From CAZSDP01 sp964605665 (GTDB lineage Bacteria > Planctomycetota > UBA8108 > UBA1146), in contig CAZSDP010000003.1 of the NCBI GenBank assembly GCA_964605665.1, forward strand, positions 1 through 64,000: a DNA stretch of 64,000 bases, in the 5' to 3' direction. The notes beneath the pieces are model-generated. The model was given only the letters and a program-made list of their open reading frames with translations, made no database searches and was not told where the DNA came from. The position numbers and the translations under genes were made by a program. The stretch's first letter is position 1. Every line of letters starts with the position of its first letter. Below, piece after piece: positions 9,238 through 17,479 of the stretch.

Positions 9238-9869
9238 AGCCCCCCGCCCCCGACGAGCGCAGCATTCCCGTTCCCGACCGAGACCCTCTGACTTGGGGAA
9301 AATCGGGGCACGGGGGTGATGCGCGGGAGTCTCGTGATCTCGTCCGAAGTGCTCTCATCTTCTACGCAATCCTCGGCGCTGTCGGCGTGATTTGGATCGA
9401 GCTCGCCCGATCTCCGATCGATTGGGGGAGACTCCTCCTTGGCCCGCGGCCCTTCTTCGCGATGGGACTCGGACTCGCGGCGGGACTCTTGATGGTGTTG
9501 ATCTCGCGCCTCTTGGCGAATTGGCGGCCGATCGAGAGGCTCTTTCGCCAATTTGTCGCAGTACTCGGCAAGATCTCCCCCAAGGCGGCGTTCCTCCTCG
9601 CTGCCTCCTCCGCGATCGGGGAAGAGCTGATCTTCCGCGGGGCAGCTCAGCCGTGGCTGGGCCTTTGGGTGACTTCCATGCTCTTCGCCATCGTCCATGT
9701 TCCCCTCAATCGTCACTTCATCGCCTGGCCGATCTTCGCCTTTGGGGGGGGACTCATCATGGGATCGTGCGCGGAGGTGAGTGAATCTCTCCTCGCCCCG
9801 ATTGTCGCTCACTTCACGGTGAACTGGCTAAACTTGCGTGCCATAGGAAGAGCAGCAAGCCCGCTGTAG
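9234..9869 (+). CDS. CPBP family intramembrane metalloprotease
   Basis: The 211-residue membrane protein carries the three CPBP (CAAX-protease/bacteriocin-processing, Abi) motifs: EELIFRG (Glu130, Glu131, Arg135), FAIVHVP (His155) and HFTVN (His193, Asn197). These place a zinc-type active site within the membrane. About five hydrophobic segments follow a 35-residue soluble, Pro-rich N-terminus. Family members process prenylated proteins or peptides or act in signalling; the substrate here is unknown. The start overlaps the queG stop by four bases (ATGA), so the two are translationally coupled, although I know of no functional link. Confidence 0.88.
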   Translation: MKPPAPDERSIPVPDRDPLTWGKSGHGGDARESRDLVRSALIFYAILGAVGVIWIELARSPIDWGRLLLGPRPFFAMGLGLAAGLLMVLISRLLANWRPIERLFRQFVAVLGKISPKAAFLLAASSAIGEELIFRGAAQPWLGLWVTSMLFAIVHVPLNRHFIAWPIFAFGGGLIMGSCAEVSESLLAPIVAHFTVNWLNLRAIGRAASPL

Positions 9870-9901
9870 ATTTGGACCTTCCAGCTGAAAAGGGAATCAA
9901 G

Positions 9902-10363
9902 ATGCCGCGCTACTGGCTTTTCAAATCGGAACCAGATGCTTTCTCGATCGATGATCTGAAGGGTTCACCAGGTGGGATCTCCGGCTGGGACGGAGTTCGC
10001 AATTACCAAGTCCGCAATCTACTGCGAGACGAGATCAAGAGCGGAGATCGCGTCATTTTCTACCATTCCTCGGTCCGGCCCCCCGCGGCGGTGGGTGTCT
10101 GTGAGGTGGTTCGCGACGGATATCCCGACCGTACCGACGGAAGCACAGATTCAGACCCCCCAAGGTGGTTCCAAGTCGACGTCGCGTACCGATCCCACTT
10201 TCCAGATCCAGTGACGTTGGACGCGATGCGGGGAATGAAAGTTCTCGAAGGTCTTCCTCTCTTGCGACGGGGAAATCGGCTATCGATCACTCCGGTCGGT
10301 AAGAAGGAGATGCGGGCTCTGCTCCGAGCGGGAGGCCTCTCCCCGTCAGAATTCCTGGAGTAA
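9902..10363 (+). CDS. EVE domain-containing protein
   Basis: The 153-residue protein is essentially one EVE domain: RYWLFKSEPDAFSIDDL at the start, then GWDGVRNYQVRNLLRDEI and DRVIFYHSS, ending with a short C-terminal helix. EVE/PUA-like domains bind modified bases, such as 5-methylcytosine-type DNA bases or modified RNA. I chose the ATG at 9902, with AAAAGGGAAT upstream, over an in-frame TTG at 9872. Only 32 bases separate it from the CPBP gene, so it is probably co-transcribed. No methylase or restriction gene is nearby, so I favour a housekeeping role over defence. Confidence 0.9.
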   Translation: MPRYWLFKSEPDAFSIDDLKGSPGGISGWDGVRNYQVRNLLRDEIKSGDRVIFYHSSVRPPAAVGVCEVVRDGYPDRTDGSTDSDPPRWFQVDVAYRSHFPDPVTLDAMRGMKVLEGLPLLRRGNRLSITPVGKKEMRALLRAGGLSPSEFLE

Positions 10364-10714
10364 TCGGTCGATTCGCCGCTGAAATGGCCGAGAAGTCACG
10401 TTCTCAGCTCCTGCTCAGCGTCTCTCCGTCCGCCCCGCCAAAAAAAGCGGGCAAGAAGTCTCCGTCGGGTGATTGACGCACCCTCATTCGTGTGGAGGAT
10501 TCAAGTATCCAAGGGGGAGGATTCTGGGACTGAGGAGTCCCGCCAGAGCCCGCGTCCAGAAAATCTCTCTGTCTTGCCGAGATCGAGGTGAGCCCAACTT
10601 TCGGTGCAACTCACTCTGAGCGAACGAGAGCTTCTCGACTCTACCAATGGGGGAATTTTCTGCCAAAAGCAGGCGTGCCAGGAACGCCAAGTGAAATGAG
10701 ATGGGGATCACAGA
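10364..10714. other. Intergenic region without a recognisable feature
   Basis: This 351-base stretch lies between the EVE and rhodanese genes, both on the plus strand. A weak 5-bp hairpin with a poly-A loop (10434-10451) is present but is not a convincing terminator. Reading frames on either strand here lack family features. Confidence 0.4.
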
Positions 10715-11110
10715 ATGGGTGTGAAACGCATTGACGCTGAACGAGCTGCGGAACTGCTCGACACCAATCAAGGGTATGTCTTTCTCGATGTTCGCATGGA
10801 ACATGAGTTCGTCGAAGGTCATGTGCCCGAAGCGAAGAACATTCCCGTGATGATCAAGGGGCCCGGCGGTGTCGGCATTCAGATGAATCCCACCTTCGTG
10901 GAAACGGTGGGCAACCAATACGCTTCTGACTCCCGAATCATACTCGGCTGTCAAAAGGGCGGTCGATCGAACAAGGCGGCAGAGCTCTTGAGTGAAGCTG
11001 GTTACACCAACCTCCACGACATGAGAGGTGGACTGGTCGGGGAAACCGATCCATTGGGGAATGTCACATTTCCTGGCTGGGCTTCCCGCGGCCTTCCCGT
11101 GAGCCGCTAG
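10715..11110 (+). CDS. Single-domain rhodanese-like sulfurtransferase
   Basis: The 131-residue protein is one rhodanese domain with no signal peptide. It shows YVFLDVRMEHEFVEGHVPEAKNIP and the active-site loop CQKGGRS, with Cys79 as the persulfide-carrying residue and the closing Arg. The C-terminal GGLVGE/GLPVSR segment is typical of the single-domain GlpE/PspE-like type. It probably moves sulfane sulfur in the cytoplasm; the donor and acceptor are unknown. A strong hairpin follows the stop, so the gene is likely monocistronic. Confidence 0.92.
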   Translation: MGVKRIDAERAAELLDTNQGYVFLDVRMEHEFVEGHVPEAKNIPVMIKGPGGVGIQMNPTFVETVGNQYASDSRIILGCQKGGRSNKAAELLSEAGYTNLHDMRGGLVGETDPLGNVTFPGWASRGLPVSR

Positions 11111-11137
11111 CTCAACGACCATAAAGAAAAATCGCTG

Positions 11138-11167
11138 CAACGGCTGGGTCCTCCGACCCAGCCGTTG
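11138..11167 (+). terminator. Intrinsic terminator between convergent genes
   Basis: A perfect 13-bp stem (11138-11150 with 11155-11167), rich in G/C, with a 4-base loop. A-rich sequence precedes it and a T-containing stretch (TTGCGTTAT) follows. It lies between the rhodanese (plus) and SDR (minus) genes and can serve both. Confidence 0.85.
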
Positions 11168-11204
11168 TTGCGTTATCGCCTCATCGATCAGAGTTCGGTT
11201 GAAC

Positions 11205-12002
11205 TCACTTCTCCAGCACCGCGTCTCCGGAACTGAGAGGGCGGAGTACACGTCCGGCGATGTGACGAACGAGAACTCGCGGTGAGAAGCGAATCAATCG
11301 ATCGACCAGTCGGTTCGGCAATCCGGAAATGTGAAGGATACGGCCTCGCTCCAAGGCACGGACACCCTCACGCGCAACGCTCTCCGCAGATTGAAAGTGC
11401 TTGGTCAGTTTTGATTCGTCGATTCTTGCGCGGCGAAAGAACCCAGTCCGCGTTGATCCAGGCGCGAGGCAGCTCACCTGAATACCTGAGCGATGCAACT
11501 CACCCGCGAGAGCTTGACTAAACGAGTTGATATATGACTTCGTCGCACCGTAAGCGCTCATCCCCGGACAGGGAAGTAGTCCTGCCACCGAGCCGACGTT
11601 GAGAACCGCGCCCCGCCCTCGCTCACGCCAACCAGGCAAAAGCGCGTGAATCAAACGAGTGGGAGCTTCGACATTGAGCCGAATCATCGCCAGCACTTCG
11701 TCGATCGACCGATCCTCGAAGCGTCCCCCCACCGAGACTCCGGCGTTGTTGATCAAGACATCGACGGAAACCCCGGAAAGAGACTTCAGCAGATCGTCTG
11801 GGCCTTCTTGAGTCGAAAGGTCACAGGGGATAACACTCGAGGGCGTGCGAAGAGCCTCGGCGAGTTCGGTGAGAGCATCTCTGCGTCTAGAAACGAGGAT
11901 GAAGTGTCCGACCCGGCCATCGAGTTCTTTCACCAGCGCTTGTCCAATTCCCTCACTCGCACCGGTGACCAGTACTGTCTGCCCCTGAAATCGAACCGAC
12001 AT
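11205..12002 (-). CDS. Short-chain dehydrogenase/reductase
   Basis: The 265-residue classical SDR has the cofactor motif TGASEGIG (about residues 13-20), NNAG (about 87-90), a catalytic Ser in NVGSVAG, and YGATK for the Tyr/Lys pair. Arg residues after the second strand (SRRRD) suggest NADPH preference. The ATG at 12002 has GAGAGGGG upstream and is preferred over an in-frame ATG at 12068. The extended C-terminus (VDRLIRFSPRVLVRHIAGRVL) is amphipathic and may touch the membrane, as in DltE/SDR17-like reductases. The substrate is unknown. Confidence 0.88.
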   Translation of the reverse strand: MSVRFQGQTVLVTGASEGIGQALVKELDGRVGHFILVSRRRDALTELAEALRTPSSVIPCDLSTQEGPDDLLKSLSGVSVDVLINNAGVSVGGRFEDRSIDEVLAMIRLNVEAPTRLIHALLPGWRERGRGAVLNVGSVAGLLPCPGMSAYGATKSYINSFSQALAGELHRSGIQVSCLAPGSTRTGFFRRARIDESKLTKHFQSAESVAREGVRALERGRILHISGLPNRLVDRLIRFSPRVLVRHIAGRVLRPLSSGDAVLEK

Positions 12003-12166
12003 GGTATGCCCCTCTCTTCGGGAAGAATAACGGGGGAGGTCGGAAAGAAACAGGTGGGCGTCCAGCAAGAAAAGAACCGCCAGGAGGCCGGTGGCGTGGT
12101 CTCCTGGCGGTCATCAAAATCGGTCGAGAGGCCCAAGCTCAGCAATTCACCGAGCTCGCCGCTCCT

Positions 12167-14797
12167 CTAGCAAGAATTGGTGTTGGTCGCACAATTGAGA
12201 CCATCCGCAGTCGGATCCGCCCCACAGGCACCGGAAGGCGCTGGAATCATCGTTGGAGGTGATCCAGCCGGCGGGAAGAGACTACCGAGAATCGAAATCA
12301 TGTCTCCGATATTCACCAAACCGTCGTCATTGGCATCGCAAGCGTCATCGCACTGAGGAATGTTGGGACTTCCACCCGCTGGCGGGAAGAGTGCCCCAAG
12401 ACCGAAGATCGCGTCGCCGATATTGATCAGTCCATCCGCATTGCAGTCCGCACGCTGGAAGGCTTCGGTCACCGGAGTACTTCCGAATGCCGCGAGATAT
12501 CGAGACGCCAAATCAGCACGGGCAGCGTCGGACGCCATCGGATCGACCGGATCCAACGCAAATCCACCGAACTCCCACGACTTGCAAATCACATTGCCGC
12601 CGCTGGAGACCGAATAGAAAACGCCGGTGTCGTAGAGACCCGTTCCTTCGCTCCAAATCGTGGCCGCATTGGGTCCCAAAATATCGGTGGTCGAGGGGAT
12701 GAGCTGATCGGTCCAGTCATTCTCGCCCGCACCCCGTTGATCTTGGGTGTAAGTGATTCCCATGAGGTCGCTGGTATCGAGACCAAATCCCGAATCGGCG
12801 CCATTCATCGTGAGAAAGGTGTCATCCCCATCGGTAATTCCATCGGCAATGCCGTCGATATCGTTGAAGGCAGTCGGAGCATTGAATCCCCAAGCGTCAC
12901 CAGATTCGACATAGATTCCCTTGCCGAGAGCTTGCAAGGCGACGAGTGCAACTCCATCTGCATCGGTCAGGGCGCGGTTATCGGGGAATGTTCCACCAAC
13001 GTACCAGACCCGCTCCAAAGCACCATCGTCCAGACAGGCGATCGCTTCTGGACCACCGTCGATGATGATCGGGGCGAGACCGTTCGCGATCAGAGCTGTT
13101 TCGAGAGCGGCGACACTATCGGTGTCTCCAGTGGACAATTCACCTCGCAAGATTAAGTCGCTCACGCCAAAGCCGCTGTCCACGGTCACCGCAATGGAAG
13201 CAGAGTCCGAAGTGCCGAGCGCAACGCAATTGCCGGTCACGTCGTAAGCATAGGTACCGGCGACCAGCCCAGGATCCACGTAGGAGGAAGTCCCCGCGGC
13301 CAGGCCGGTAGCGATCGTCACGCCATCACGAGCCACATCGAAGCTATCGAAGTTTCCGGGAGTCCATCCCAACGTCACGTCCCCAGCGTTGCAGTCCAAC
13401 GCGCTGGAGAGTGCACCCAATCCAATTTCGCAAAGTTCGGTGATCTCGATATCGACGGGGCCAAGTGCAACTGCCGGGCTCCAAAGTCCGACACGGATGA
13501 TGTACTCGGTACCGGCGGTCACGGGGATCGTCACCTCACCGGCGACGCCACAATTGTCACCGATGCAACCAACATCGACTTTGGTGGCGCAATCACCGGT
13601 GTAGATCAAGATATCGGTGTCAACTCCACCCGTGCAGGAGCTGACTTCGAGGAAACCGTTCGATTGAGCGGTGTAGGTAAACCAGCCATCCGCGGTGAAG
13701 TCTCCGAGGAAAGTTCCGGTGCAAAGGGAACCGGGAGTCGAGTCGGGGCTATCGGTCAGCAGAGTCGTATCGATCATATTCACCCCGAGCGCCGCAGGCT
13801 GCGCATCGCAGCATTCATCTCCAGGTGATGCTGGAGGACAGGCACCGGTGCATGCGACAGAACAAGCGGCAGTCCAGGTTTGCATCGTGCCGCAGTCTCC
13901 CACGATCTCATAATTGAGAAGACCGAGAGGAGCTCCAACGTCGCTGTAGGAGGTCTCGCTACCGAGCAGGCTCGCGATCACGGTTCCATTTCGAACCACA
14001 TCGATTCCGCCGACATATCCGCCCGGCTGGAAGGTCGACCAATTCAGATCCACGGTGTTCGTAAGGCAATCGATATCGCAATTCATGGTGTCGAATGGAA
14101 GACATCCACCGCAACCACCGGCACAGTCGACGATGACATCATCGTAGTAGAAGGTTCCGCCACCGTCGTTGTAGAGGTCGAGACACTCGAGTTGAGGCTG
14201 TCCCCCCGCGCCTGCCCAGGTGTTACCCACCATCACCGGCTGACCGTTGTAGAACGCATTATAGGTGTTCGCATTGAAATCGATGACCACGCGCACTTCT
14301 GCCCAAGCGTTGTAAACGATCGGAACTGGAGTCGAGGTTGCCGTCGGTGCGGAAGAGCCTCCCGCATCTGACACCATTCCACTCGCATCGCTCATGGCGA
14401 TCTGTACCGACCAGTTCTTCGGACCATTGTGAGCGTAAGTGTTCAGCAGGATGAAATAGTAGGTTCCATTTTGTCCCGCCGGGATCAGAACGTTCGAAGT
14501 GAATTCGAACACACCGGTATTGATCCCGCTGAACAACCGAACGATGTCATCGAATGGCTGAAGCTCCAAAGAATTGGGGAGTGAGCTCGCGATGTTGTTC
14601 GACACCTCGGCATCCACATTCGGATCCTGATCCCAGGTATCCCAAGCTCCTTGCCCAGCGATGAGCGACCCCGCCGCGTAGGAATCGAAATTGTCGCTGT
14701 CGAGCTGAGCGTACAAACTCGACCCGCAGCAGATCGCAACCGTCATGGTCACGGCGACAATCATCGACCGCATCGATCGGATTCCGAAATTACCCAT
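12167..14797 (-). CDS. Large secreted protein with dockerin-like C-terminus
   Basis: From the ATG at 14797 (GAAGGGAT upstream) the product has 876 residues. A signal peptide (MRSMIVAVTMTVAICCGSSLYAQ region) is followed by a laminin-G/concanavalin-like jelly-roll of about 200 residues. Then come a fibronectin-like segment with paired Cys, a PPC-like domain (DGWFTYTAQSNGFLEV...), another fibronectin-like segment and a Rossmann-like stretch with ADGVALVALQALG and IYVESGDAWGF. The end carries two EF-hand repeats (DCNADGLINIGDAIF and DANDDGLVNIGDMIS), each followed by a LFPPAG loop, and a Cys-containing tail with DPTADGLNC. Many paired cysteines suit an exported protein. No catalytic residues are recognised. 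Confidence 0.85.
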   Translation of the reverse strand: MGNFGIRSMRSMIVAVTMTVAICCGSSLYAQLDSDNFDSYAAGSLIAGQGAWDTWDQDPNVDAEVSNNIASSLPNSLELQPFDDIVRLFSGINTGVFEFTSNVLIPAGQNGTYYFILLNTYAHNGPKNWSVQIAMSDASGMVSDAGGSSAPTATSTPVPIVYNAWAEVRVVIDFNANTYNAFYNGQPVMVGNTWAGAGGQPQLECLDLYNDGGGTFYYDDVIVDCAGGCGGCLPFDTMNCDIDCLTNTVDLNWSTFQPGGYVGGIDVVRNGTVIASLLGSETSYSDVGAPLGLLNYEIVGDCGTMQTWTAACSVACTGACPPASPGDECCDAQPAALGVNMIDTTLLTDSPDSTPGSLCTGTFLGDFTADGWFTYTAQSNGFLEVSSCTGGVDTDILIYTGDCATKVDVGCIGDNCGVAGEVTIPVTAGTEYIIRVGLWSPAVALGPVDIEITELCEIGLGALSSALDCNAGDVTLGWTPGNFDSFDVARDGVTIATGLAAGTSSYVDPGLVAGTYAYDVTGNCVALGTSDSASIAVTVDSGFGVSDLILRGELSTGDTDSVAALETALIANGLAPIIIDGGPEAIACLDDGALERVWYVGGTFPDNRALTDADGVALVALQALGKGIYVESGDAWGFNAPTAFNDIDGIADGITDGDDTFLTMNGADSGFGLDTSDLMGITYTQDQRGAGENDWTDQLIPSTTDILGPNAATIWSEGTGLYDTGVFYSVSSGGNVICKSWEFGGFALDPVDPMASDAARADLASRYLAAFGSTPVTEAFQRADCNADGLINIGDAIFGLGALFPPAGGSPNIPQCDDACDANDDGLVNIGDMISILGSLFPPAGSPPTMIPAPSGACGADPTADGLNCATNTNSC

Positions 14798-15550
14798 AAG
14801 ATATCCCTTCTCAGAGGCCCATTCTCCTCGTGTCCTACCGGCTGGAACAACTGGTTTCCAAATCGATCCGGTACACACCACCGTTCGTTCTCTTTTGAGT
14901 CCGGTTCTTGAACTCGTCTTCTTTGAATTGACGTCGTTAAGGTCTAGGTCACTGAAGCTCATCCGTCTGATCAGCGTCGAAGAGAGGGAGCCTCCACTCT
15001 TAGCCCCTCGACATGTGCAAACTCCTACCGATCAGCCCCTCCCCAACGAGGGACCAGCGCAACGTCCAGAGTTGGACAACCACACTGCGCCCCAAAGTCG
15101 AGAGATCCCGATCTCGGCAGCTTCCACAACATGTTGAATTGTCTTCGAACGAGCCCGATTCACCCGAGAACTGCGCCGAGATCACAAAGAGCCCAACCGG
15201 CTCAAGTGATCAGCGCGCCTCGCCGATTTCCAGCCAAGGAATCAGGCGAGGGAAGTGGGCGGGGAAAAGCCGAAACGGCGAGACAAGTCTTCGTCGGCCA
15301 GTCTCTCGCCCCTGCTGGGAGGTAATTCTCCCAGACGCAGTGGGTGAAAGCCCAGTGAGTGCACATCCAACGAAAACGCTGAAACACCCCCCCAGGCAGC
15401 TTTCAAGTCTAAGACAGAGGCGGAAAAATGCAAGAACACGCCGATCTCGGGCGATCACCGGTGAATTCTCCATGAGGAGAGCTTGCGTGAACTCGCTTCA
15501 GGAGGGAGACTCTCTCCTCACCTCCCCTGTCGCCGCGGGGGGGGCTCACC
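14798..15550. other. Long intergenic region between divergent genes
   Basis: This 753-base region lies upstream of both the dockerin-like gene (minus) and cvpA (plus). I found no convincing protein gene. Its central part (about 15240-15360) is unusually rich in short perfect inverted repeats, listed separately. Promoters for both flanking genes should lie here, but I cannot pick them out with confidence. Confidence 0.5.
15277..15353 (+). ncRNA. Candidate structured RNA (clustered hairpins), strand uncertain
   Basis: Successive hairpins are packed in about 75 bases: a 7-bp stem pairing 15277-15283 with 15304-15310, a 7-bp stem pairing 15315-15321 with 15328-15334 around a GTAATT loop, and a short GGG...CCC hairpin (TGGGTGAAAGCCCA) at about 15341-15354. 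Arms of both 7-bp stems are perfect. I matched it to no riboswitch or known RNA family. It could be a leader element of either flanking gene, a small RNA, or chance in GC-rich DNA. The plus strand is given only by convention. Confidence 0.3.
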
Positions 15551-16162
15551 ATGGAGTGCCCCATGACCACCATCGATCTCCCGTCGTTGGTTGATTCCAG
15601 TTTCTTGTTCGCCATCACTTTGGACACCGTCATCCAATGGGGAAAGAGCCTCAATTGGATCGATGGAGTGCTGATCCTCGGCTTGTTTGCCGGGCTCTTC
15701 ATGGGAATCGGCGTGGGCTTCTATCGCCAGGTCGCCATCTTCTTCGCCTTGGCGATCGGGTTGGTTGCGGCTGCTCGATTGGCGACTCCCCTGTCTCAAG
15801 CGACTTTCTTCCAACCGGTCCAGGAAGCGCTCGGAGCAGATGGCGCGAGAATCGCCGCCTTTGCAGCGGTGCTCTGGATCGCTCTGCTCGTGGGAATCCT
15901 CGCCTGTCTCTTGTTCCATTCCTTCTTTTCGAGAAGTATCCGCTTCTTCGATGGAGTCTTGGGAGGAGCGATGGGAGTCGCGATCAGTTCGCTGCTCTTC
16001 GGGTTGTTGATTCTCGGAATATTCCACTCGAATGAGACGCGCTTCAACGAACCGATTCGCCAGTCGCAGATCGGATCTCGGCTTGCCGAGGGAGCGCGCT
16101 ACGCCTCGCGGATCTTCCCCCCCGATATTCAAGAGCGATTTGACCAAGCCCTCGACGGTTGA
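15551..16162 (+). CDS. CvpA family membrane protein
   Basis: The 203-residue protein has four hydrophobic segments (around residues 38-58, 61-80, 100-125 and 133-155) with the CvpA-type pattern WIDGVLILGLFAGLFMGIGVGFYRQV and a Gly-rich GGAMGVAISSLLFG segment. CvpA proteins are inner-membrane proteins linked to colicin V export and envelope homeostasis; the exact function is not settled. The start is the ATG at 15551 after a G-run; an ATG at 15563 is equally possible. It lies 168 bases upstream of the isocitrate dehydrogenase-family gene. Confidence 0.8.
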   Translation: MECPMTTIDLPSLVDSSFLFAITLDTVIQWGKSLNWIDGVLILGLFAGLFMGIGVGFYRQVAIFFALAIGLVAAARLATPLSQATFFQPVQEALGADGARIAAFAAVLWIALLVGILACLLFHSFFSRSIRFFDGVLGGAMGVAISSLLFGLLILGIFHSNETRFNEPIRQSQIGSRLAEGARYASRIFPPDIQERFDQALDG

Positions 16163-16330
16163 CTCGATCGGGGAGCAGCACGTCCTCAGCCGGTCTCTAT
16201 CTCTCAGCCGGAGGGTGCCGGAATCGATATCTTTGACCGTGCTCTCCTGAATTGGAGCCGGTGATCGGCTACCCTCATGCTTTCAGTAAACCCGAACACT
16301 CGCTCTCGCCCCTGAGATGGAGTCTCCAAA

Positions 16331-17479
16331 ATGAGTCGAATGATCACTGTGATTCCGGGAGACGGAATCGGTCCAGAAATCGCCACCGCCATGATGCAAA
16401 CGCTAGAGGCCCTCGACATCGGACTGACGTTCGAGGTCGTTCAGGCCGGGCTAGAGGCATTCGAAGAGCACGGCGAACTGGTTCCAGCTGCTGTCCATCG
16501 AAGCATTCGAAAGAACCGGGTCGCCATCAAGGGCCCCACCACCACCCCGGTGGGAGGTGGCCACACATCGATCAACGTCCAGCTCCGTCAGCAATACCAG
16601 CTCTATGCCAACATCCGACCGATCAAGTTGATCCCAGGTATTCCATCGCGATATGTCGACCTCGGTGATCGGATGGACATGGTGATCTTCCGGGAGAACA
16701 CCGAAGATCTCTACGCTGGGATTGAGCACACGATCGTTCCGGGCGTGGTGGAGACACTCAAGATCATCACCGCAAAGGCATCGGAGCGAATCGCTCGTCT
16801 CGCATTTGAGTACGCTCGCGAGCGTGGTCGCAAAAAGGTCACGGTCGCGCACAAAGCGAACATCATGAAACTCTCTGATGGTCTCTTCATCTCAAGTGCT
16901 CAAAAGATCGCGAAGAAATATCCGGAGATCGAATACGAAGAACTGATCGTGGACAACTGCTGCTTGCAGATCGTCGTTCGGCCTGCAGACTTCGATGTCA
17001 TCCTGCTCCCCAATCTCTATGGAGACATCATCTCTGATCTCTGTGCAGGTCTTGTCGGAGGTCTCGGAGTCACTCCCGGAGCGAACATCGGCAAGAAGAT
17101 GGCGATCTTCGAAGCGGTCCATGGATCGGCTCCCGACATCGCTGGAAAAGGAAAAGCGAACCCGACTGCGTTGATCCTCTCCGCTGCGATGATGCTTCGA
17201 CATCTGCAGCGCGATGCGGCGGCAAGCCGACTGCGTGATTCCTTGGCAGCGGTGATCTCTCGCGGGGAGGCGCTCACCGTCGATCTCGGCGGAACCGCCT
17301 CTACCACTGAATTCACGAACGAGGTGGTCGCAGAGATTCAAAGGCAGAAGAAGCGAGGGAAGGGCCGTAAAAAGGCATCGAAGTCGGGAAAGAAGAACTC
17401 AGGAAAGAAGAATTCCACCAAGAAGAAAACAGCCGCGAAGAAGTCTCGCCAGAAAAGAGCGAAGGCGGCAACGCGATGA
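16331..17479 (+). CDS. Isocitrate/isopropylmalate dehydrogenase family, lysine-rich tail
   Basis: The enzyme core (residues 1-337) matches NAD-dependent isocitrate dehydrogenases of the IDH/IMDH family: IPGDGIGPEI at the N-terminus, the substrate segment YANIRPIK, RENTEDLYAG, HKANIMK, NLYGDIISD and EAVHGSAPDIAGKGKANP. It likely oxidises isocitrate to 2-oxoglutarate; an aconitase gene is in the same window. The last 44 residues (339-382) are an extra tail in which about half the residues are Lys or Arg, resembling histone-H1-like tails and absent from the usual family length of about 335-340. The ATG at 16331 has GGAG upstream. The stop overlaps the next start by ATGA. Confidence 0.9.
   Translation: MSRMITVIPGDGIGPEIATAMMQTLEALDIGLTFEVVQAGLEAFEEHGELVPAAVHRSIRKNRVAIKGPTTTPVGGGHTSINVQLRQQYQLYANIRPIKLIPGIPSRYVDLGDRMDMVIFRENTEDLYAGIEHTIVPGVVETLKIITAKASERIARLAFEYARERGRKKVTVAHKANIMKLSDGLFISSAQKIAKKYPEIEYEELIVDNCCLQIVVRPADFDVILLPNLYGDIISDLCAGLVGGLGVTPGANIGKKMAIFEAVHGSAPDIAGKGKANPTALILSAAMMLRHLQRDAAASRLRDSLAAVISRGEALTVDLGGTASTTEFTNEVVAEIQRQKKRGKGRKKASKSGKKNSGKKNSTKKKTAAKKSRQKRAKAATR

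Noticed and set aside
10434..10451. Short GC hairpin with a poly-A loop as a terminator for the EVE-domain gene
   Set aside because: Only five base pairs and no T-tract after the stem.
10484..11251. Minus-strand frame of 255 codons opposite the rhodanese gene
   Set aside because: It covers the rhodanese gene and its terminator on the opposite strand and matches no family.
15013..15594. Plus-strand frame of 193 codons in the region before cvpA
   Set aside because: Low-complexity Ser/Arg/Pro composition, no ribosome site, and it overlaps the cvpA start; it also crosses the hairpin cluster.
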